In this document: piece after piece, positions 9,298-13,660 of the stretch
Layout of the letters: every line of letters begins with the position of its first letter
How positions within the stretch are numbered: position 1 is the first letter of the stretch
Origin: Euperipatoides rowelli
Taxonomy: Eukaryota; Onychophora; Udeonychophora; Euonychophora; Peripatopsidae
Length of the DNA: 13,660 nucleotides
Assembly (NCBI GenBank): GCA_003024985.2
Contig: PXIH01S0016867.1
Direction: 5' to 3' (one strand)
Position numbers and translations under genes: made by a program
The notes under the pieces: model-generated
Seen by the model: the letters and a program-made list of their open reading frames with translations, nothing else
Told to the model about the DNA's origin: nothing
Databases searched by the model: none

Positions 9298-9300
9298 CTN

Positions 9301-10029
9301 ATTTCCAGTTCCACACATGCAGGTTATTTTAAAAGAAGCTATAAACAATCTATAAAGGGAAAAAAAATCCATTTTCATTGAAGGCCCAGATATTTTAGTT
9401 TTGCTTTAGCATTAACATCACAATTTTCCATATATATTCTTATAGAAGGCACCCACCAATGGCCAAGTCAGTTTATAAATATTCAACAATTGATGAAAGT
9501 TTTACCATGCCATAGAAGGTAGTGATACAACTTTAGTTCTTTAAAAAAAAGGTAAACGTCAAGCCTAAAGTGAATGAGATTCCATCAGGAGCTTCTTGAT
9601 GTAGAAGCCATTTTTAATAACCAAAATTCTTTAGTGGATGAAATAGTGAATGCTGGTAAAAGGTTTGTCATATTAATGGAGGGAAAACAAGAGACACTTT
9701 TGATTCCCTTCATAACTACTACTACGGTAAACTTATCTGCAAGTTGCCACTTTAATCAAAATTAAAACTTTTGTCTCCTACTTCAGCAGCCATGTACGGT
9801 ACTAACATGCTTTGAGTGTTTATTATTCAATACGATTTTGGTTAAGAAATAAGGTAAATCCCATCAATTGGGGATGGTTTCTAATAGACAATATTTTAAA
9901 CAATAGTGTCTCTTTTACCATCACATCCAGATCTGATGCATTTGTTGAATGCAGGTGAGCAGGTGCCAATGGATCATTTGTTTGACAATGTGTGAAACTT
10001 GTATTTGTTTTGGTTGTACAAACTCATGA
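9301..10029 (+). pseudogene. Second decayed copy, C-terminal half of the same PIN/FEN-like family
   Basis: On the plus strand the same protein is readable from the nuclease core onward. The order is VILKEAINNL (9323), SIFIEGPDILVLL (9368-9405), YHAIEGSDTT (9503-9533), VDEIVNAGKRFVI (9634-9672), SPTSAAMYG (about 9774-9800), NPINWGWFLIDNIL (about 9860-9900) and a terminal CETCICFGCTNS followed by TGA (9991-10029). The last piece fits the end of a cysteine-rich CXC/TSO1-like domain. Nucleotide similarity to the minus-strand copy is clear from 9323 to 9917. The acidic GDAD stretch before VIL appears deleted, and several stops and frame changes are present. The 63-codon frame at 9574-9765 is one open remnant, not a separate gene. 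Confidence 0.8.
9323..9917 (+). repeat. Inverted-repeat arm 2 (about 595 bp)
   Basis: Counterpart of 7853-8435 in opposite orientation. The two arms have nearly equal length and the same order of landmarks. A transcript across both would form a long imperfect hairpin. Confidence 0.85.
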
Positions 10030-10443
10030 GATTTTTCTTGGAAGAATAATAATGTATTAAGGAGAACATTAGTTAAAGATGTAGGCCTATAAATATTAGC
10101 AATTAACTATAATCGTAACTGTTCCCCTTTTAATAAATTATTTTGTAAAATAATTAAATAGTTTTAATTAAACTAGTAATGTATATCATAGTATAACTTT
10201 TTTTTATTAATCTATCTTGATTATAACCTATTTTTTTTTGTCTCTAATATTTGTGTTTTAAAATATTCGTTCAAATATTTATGAAATGTTATTTGTTTTA
10301 TTTAATTTTTGTTTTTATTCCCTTACAACATAAAAATTTATATGAAAAACGTTATGTTCTTTTATAATAAGTTCCTTCCAAGTGTCATCTTAAGACCTTT
10401 TAAAAATATTCTATTTTAATTAATGTAAAGTTAATTTTTCAGT

Positions 10444-10472
10444 ATGGCAGCCATTTTTCAAGATGGCGGCTG
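10444..10472. promoter_or_regulatory. Opposed pair of YY1-like motifs
   Basis: AAGATGGCGGC (10460-10470) matches the YY1 consensus, and ATGGCAGCCAT (10444-10454) holds a second core in the opposite orientation, with TTTTTC between them. YY1 elements of this type mark some metazoan promoters, but nearly identical words also occur in repeats. The ATG within the motif opens a frame of only nine codons, so no gene start is claimed. Confidence 0.4.
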
Positions 10473-11031
10473 ATGCAACAGTTGGATTTTAGGGGACTTT
10501 TAGTATGTTAAGAAATACATTTTTAACAACATATCCAAAATTCAGCTTTATGGGAATTTTTTTCATGGTCAAGGCCATTTTTCAGCTAAAAGTCCTGTAG
10601 GCCTACTAAAAAGTCAAGTTTTAAAGAGAAAAAAGTTATTTCTGATAGTGCCTTTACGGAGTAAAAAATAATGTAAACATCAGTAGATTTAAATAAAATT
10701 TATATTAACACAATCTGTTTTAAAAATTGGCAAGTATCTTTTTTTTTTGTAGAATGCTTTCCAGATTAATAGGCTACAGCTTAATTGCTATATTTTTCAA
10801 ATGTTTCATATAATGTTAACAGACAAACCTTTCTTACTCTATGTAGGCTACAGTATAATAACGTGGTGAATTACGGTAATAAATTTTCATTTAAATCATT
10901 TTTGTTTAAAAGAGCCAACTTCATATTTCAACATTTTATTACACCCCTACACACTTAACCCTTACAGCCAGAATAATGGATCTAATGCAATTCTTATGAA
11001 TATTACTTTATGGGAATGTTGTTTTGTTTTT

Positions 11032-11051
11032 GGAAGGGAAGGGGGGGGGGG
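11032..11051 (+). repeat. G-rich tract ending in an 11-base G run
   Basis: GGAAGGGAA is followed by eleven G, and a second tract, GTGGAGGGAGGGGGAG, lies at 11105-11120. Each has several runs of two or more G, and together they could support a G-quadruplex. They stand out in DNA this AT-rich. Confidence 0.7.
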
Positions 11052-11310
11052 TTATTGCTGAAATTGTTGACAAAATAATTAAAATACATGCATTTTTTAT
11101 TGCAGTGGAGGGAGGGGGAGTTACAGGCAGACCAATAATATTTCTCGAGTAATTATTTATACAAAGAGGTTTTACTAAATGCACAAAATTGTATGCTAAG
11201 GGGCTATTGATCACATTATTTTGGAAACAAATTACAATATAGTCCTAATGTATATTTTGGAAAAACCTCTTTAAAAGTTTAAAGTGCAAAACATGAATTA
11301 ACGTGATCAT

Positions 11311-11728
11311 ACGTCCCGTTTGAATGGGACAGTCCCGTTTTGAAACTCTCGCCTAGCGAAAGCGAAAATTTATGAACTTTTAGTCACATGATAAAGATGG
11401 ATAGCAGCTTTATTTTATTATTTACAGTCCTAACCTTTCCCTAACCCTGAACCCTAACTTCTACTAGGTATTAAACCCTCTATGCCCCAACCCTATGATG
11501 ATGAAGGGGTAAAATAATCCTTTTTTGGTCGATTTTGATCATTTTAACAGAATTTACGTCCGCCATACTGTTAATTACCGTTAACCAATCAGCGGGCACT
11601 ATGCACTTGAAAAGTTCATAATTTGTTGCTTCCATTGGGCCCTAATGTTTTGAACAGGGCAGTCCCGTTTTCAGGTAGCCTGTCCCGTTGTCACAAAGCA
11701 CAGCTTCGGGATGCCAAAATGTCCCATT
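11311..11728. repeat. Unclassified repeat with recurring GTCCCGTT words, split by a MITE-like insertion
   Basis: GTCCCGTT occurs at 11313, 11332, 11662 and 11682, with GTCCCATT at 11721. The flanks of the central insertion share a 20-bp direct match in 17 of 20 positions, 11321-11340 against 11651-11670. The pattern recalls terminal regions of some invertebrate hAT-like elements that carry repeated GTCCCG words, but no CAG-type terminus or target duplication was found, so the class is open. Confidence 0.55.
11366..11624 (-). mobile_element. MITE-like element, copy 2 (about 259 bp)
   Basis: The ends AAATTTATGAACTTTT (11366-11381) and AAAAGTTCATAATTT (11610-11624) are inverted repeats with one gap. 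The interior, read on the minus strand, matches the repeat at about 2028-2222. Shared words include GGGTTTAATACCTAGT, GTTAGGGTTCAG, AAAGGTTAGGACTGTA and GCTGCTATCCAT. It encodes nothing. A convincing target duplication was not seen. It appears nested between the halves of the GTCCCGTT repeat. Confidence 0.75.
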
Positions 11729-11887
11729 TTCAGAAAGAGAGCAACCATTTAAAAAAAAGGTGTGGTTAAATTCAATATAATTTATTGAAATTGATTATAT
11801 TTGACATTTTATTATATGTGTACTGACAATTTGATTATGTATTTGTTTTGGCATTAAATGAATAGTTTGTTTAATTTAAAAAAAAAT

Positions 11888-12043
11888 CCGACGGTAGTGC
11901 GGCGATGACTGCATGACGCATGCGCAATACGTCTCACACACTTCGTTATAACAATGCCGATGAAAAATCTAGTGGGCGTTTTACGATTTTTGGTGGGCGG
12001 ACTGAATTTCCAAAAGTCAACAAAATGTCCAGGCCCAGTCAAC
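11888..12043. other. CpG-rich segment with NRF1-like palindrome, running into a poly-A tail
   Basis: By hand count about 12 CpG fall in the first 115 bases, far above the surroundings. The segment includes GACGCATGCGCAA (palindrome CGCATGCG at 11917-11924), close to the NRF1 consensus. On the plus strand it ends in A18. It may be the 3' end of a young retroelement or retrocopy, or a minus-strand CpG promoter. The two opposing frames here (11854-12120 minus and 11920-12102 plus) run through the homopolymers and N bases and are not credible proteins. Confidence 0.45.
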
Positions 12044-12091
12044 AAAAAAAAAAAAAAAAAANNNTTTNNANCCCCNNCNNCCCCCCCCCCC
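12044..12091. other. A18, unresolved bases and a C run: low-quality or joined sequence
   Basis: Eighteen A (12044-12061) are followed by a mix of N, T, A and C to 12080 and then eleven C (12081-12091). This is what sequencing through back-to-back homopolymers or a poor assembly join gives, so features spanning it should not be trusted. Confidence 0.8.
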
Positions 12092-13660
12092 TGATTTACT
12101 GAGTTATTATTCACTTTCACTTCTGCTACAATCGATTATTTTCCATGACCAATTTTGCACAGATAATGTACGATAATTATTGATTAGGCAGAACATGTGT
12201 TCACTAAGAATAGTTCGTGGAAACTATATACTGTAAACTGCTGCTTATGAGTATGATTGGAACTACTACTGTAGGTCTACCTGCAGGGCTTGAAATAGTA
12301 ATTTAAACCTCACAGCAAATTTTGCTTTGAGGATAATGTTGCTCACAGCAATTTTATGGCAGCTCATTGTGGTTATGTAGACTATCTGAATTAACAAATA
12401 CTATACGGTAGTGGCACAATATAATACTTAACTAGCTATTTATATTTGTTTTTAGTTAATTTAGATATAGTTTTTAAAACATTTCATCACACACAATGCT
12501 AAATAAAGTTATACTTAGAATTAACTGCTAAAAACATCAATGAGAGCAAGGGTGGATCTAACTTTATTGGGACCTTATGGAAAAATGAACACATTCAATT
12601 TCAAAGATCTGTATAATACAGTAGTATACAGTATGTAACACTGTACATAGTAGGTTATGTATAGTTTTTGATTGATTTTACATATATAGTAGGCCTATTA
12701 AAAGTTTGGCTGCAGCAAAATATGCTTAGAGTGACTTGGAGCTCGAGGCTATTATCTCCTAACTCGCTGCAAATGCCTTGAGTTATTTTTAGCCCTTACC
12801 TGTAAAAGAATTAAAAATGATGCCTTAGTCCTGATCGGGATCATCAAGAGCCGGTGGGTTGGCTATCACAAGCTAATATTTTTGATAATTGTATTAATAT
12901 GGTTTTTCTCATTTGTATATTTTTTAGATATAGACCATTAATTGTGTTGGGTCTGTGACTGTATAAACCTGAGGTTTAAACTTTTAAGAATAGACTATAA
13001 ATAAATATATTCGAGCAAATTAATTACAGTTTAAGTGGTTAAAAAGGCAATAAAAGAAACTTTGAACAGCAATAGGTCCAGGCCCTGGGAATGTGCACCT
13101 GATACAATTTTTTTAAAAAATAAAAATTAAGACCCCAATTTTAAGAAAATCAAGAAGATGCCATTGATAATGTAAATTTTCCAAGTCTACGTATTTTATA
13201 CCTTATTATAAAGCCAATTTTTATTAATTTTCAAGAAAGCATTTAACTAGAGTTATAGGTCTATTTCAAAATTAGGTCAAGAATCATGATGATATTAAAA
13301 AAGCATCTTAAATCGCAAAATATACATTTTTTAACCCTCAAGCCCCAAACACCTATTGATGCCAGTGGTAAAAATTTTATGAATATTTATCTCCATCAGA
13401 TACACAAACTCATTTAATGAGAGGTCACAACGTGAACTGTGCCGATTTGGCATGGAATAACATTACAATATGATTCCAATTGTTGCTGGTGGTGAAGGAA
13501 GTAATTTATTAAACAAATAAACGACTACCTTCGCTACCACTGACAACAAAAAAAATCTGTTTAATAAACATTTTATAGCTCATAACTAGGGACATGTTTT
13601 TTCTTGTTAGTTTTTTTAAATTTATTTTTATTTTTTTTTAATTTTTTTTTTTTTTTCGTT
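12092..13660. other. AT-rich stretch without a recognised gene
   Basis: No CDIPT exon and no other protein is recognised. Near 12284-12375 are small imperfect hairpins built on CTCACAGCAA words, and a TAGGCCTA word is at 12690. A less AT-rich patch at 12708-12875 has coding-like pieces interrupted by stops on the plus strand that I cannot assign. The right end from about 13600 is a T-rich low-complexity run. Confidence 0.5.
12284..12375. repeat. Small imperfect hairpins with a hAT-like CAGGG start
   Basis: CCTCACAGCAAA (12308-12319) pairs imperfectly with TTTTGCTTTGAGG (12320-12332), and GCTCACAGCAA (12341-12351) faces a nearby GCAGCTC. The segment is preceded by CAGGGCTTGAAATAG, which looks like a hAT terminus, but no matching right terminus or target duplication was found. 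It may be a fragment of a repeat. Confidence 0.35.

Larger units (their letters stand above)
10030..11300. other. AT-rich stretch without a recognised gene
   Basis: The sequence is rich in T and A homopolymers (for example 10199-10207 and 10739-10749). It holds two TAGGCCTA words (10082 and 10598), the YY1-like pair at 10444-10472 and two G-rich tracts. The minus-strand frame at 11008-11214 is proline-rich only because it reads the G tracts. I see no gene. Confidence 0.5.

Noticed and set aside
11427-11461. Telomere-like CCTAACC/CCCTAA words
   Set aside because: They are irregular, few, and shared with the other copy of the MITE-like repeat (2130-2165), so they belong to that element and are not an interstitial telomere.
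11854-12120. Opposing 88- and 60-codon frames near 12 kb
   Set aside because: Both read through the A/C homopolymers and N bases and have no recognisable protein.
12284-13090. Possible hAT element from CAGGGCTTGAAATAG to GGCCCTG near 13087
   Set aside because: The inner parts of the supposed termini do not match, and the flanking 8-mers (TCTACCTG and GGAATGTG) are unrelated.

Overview
This is a window of strongly AT-rich eukaryotic nuclear DNA. It has spliced exons, decayed transposable elements, long A/T homopolymers and a few N calls, and no prokaryotic gene organisation. The one clear host gene is a metazoan-type phosphatidylinositol synthase (CDIPT). The repeats (a hAT element, fold-back elements, and a multicopy nuclease-like gene family that I associate with invertebrate genomes) and the recurrent palindromic word TAGGCCTA suggest a marine invertebrate, possibly a deuterostome. 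The species cannot be fixed from the sequence alone.

Left part (1-5535). Positions 1-560 hold a cluster of near-identical direct repeats of about 130 bp. Three minus-strand exons of CDIPT follow, read from right to left: 5382-5535, 4945-5026 and 1662-1743. All have GT/AG borders and compatible phases, and together they encode about residues 60-165 of a protein of roughly 213 residues. The 3.2-kb intron between the last two holds a 295-bp fold-back element (2470-2764), one copy of a MITE-like repeat (about 2028-2222) and a 472-bp hAT transposon with terminal inverted repeats, an 8-bp target duplication and a fragment of transposase reading frame (3785-4256). The first coding exon(s) and the last exon(s) of CDIPT were not found and probably lie outside the window.

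Middle part (5536-10029). After 2.3 kb without recognisable genes come two decayed, intronless copies of one gene, head to head: a longer one on the minus strand (7841-9297) and a C-terminal half on the plus strand (about 9301-10029). The readable pieces fit a multicopy invertebrate family with a PIN/FEN-like nuclease core, a TGCDTTS signature, a YYQVQ-WLGN block and a cysteine-rich C-terminus. I know this family only as unnamed predicted proteins. The shared parts form inverted arms of nearly 0.6 kb around a 0.9-kb spacer, so a transcript could fold into a long imperfect hairpin.

Right part (10030-13660). This is mostly AT-rich sequence without genes. It contains a pair of opposed YY1-like motifs, G-rich tracts, a repeat built of GTCCCGTT words split by a second copy of the MITE-like repeat (in opposite orientation to the copy near 2.1 kb), and a CpG-rich segment with an NRF1-like palindrome that ends in A18, unresolved bases and a C run.

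If the upstream CDIPT exons lie to the right of the window, nearly everything right of 5535 is CDIPT intron and the window is one housekeeping gene with introns full of dead mobile DNA.
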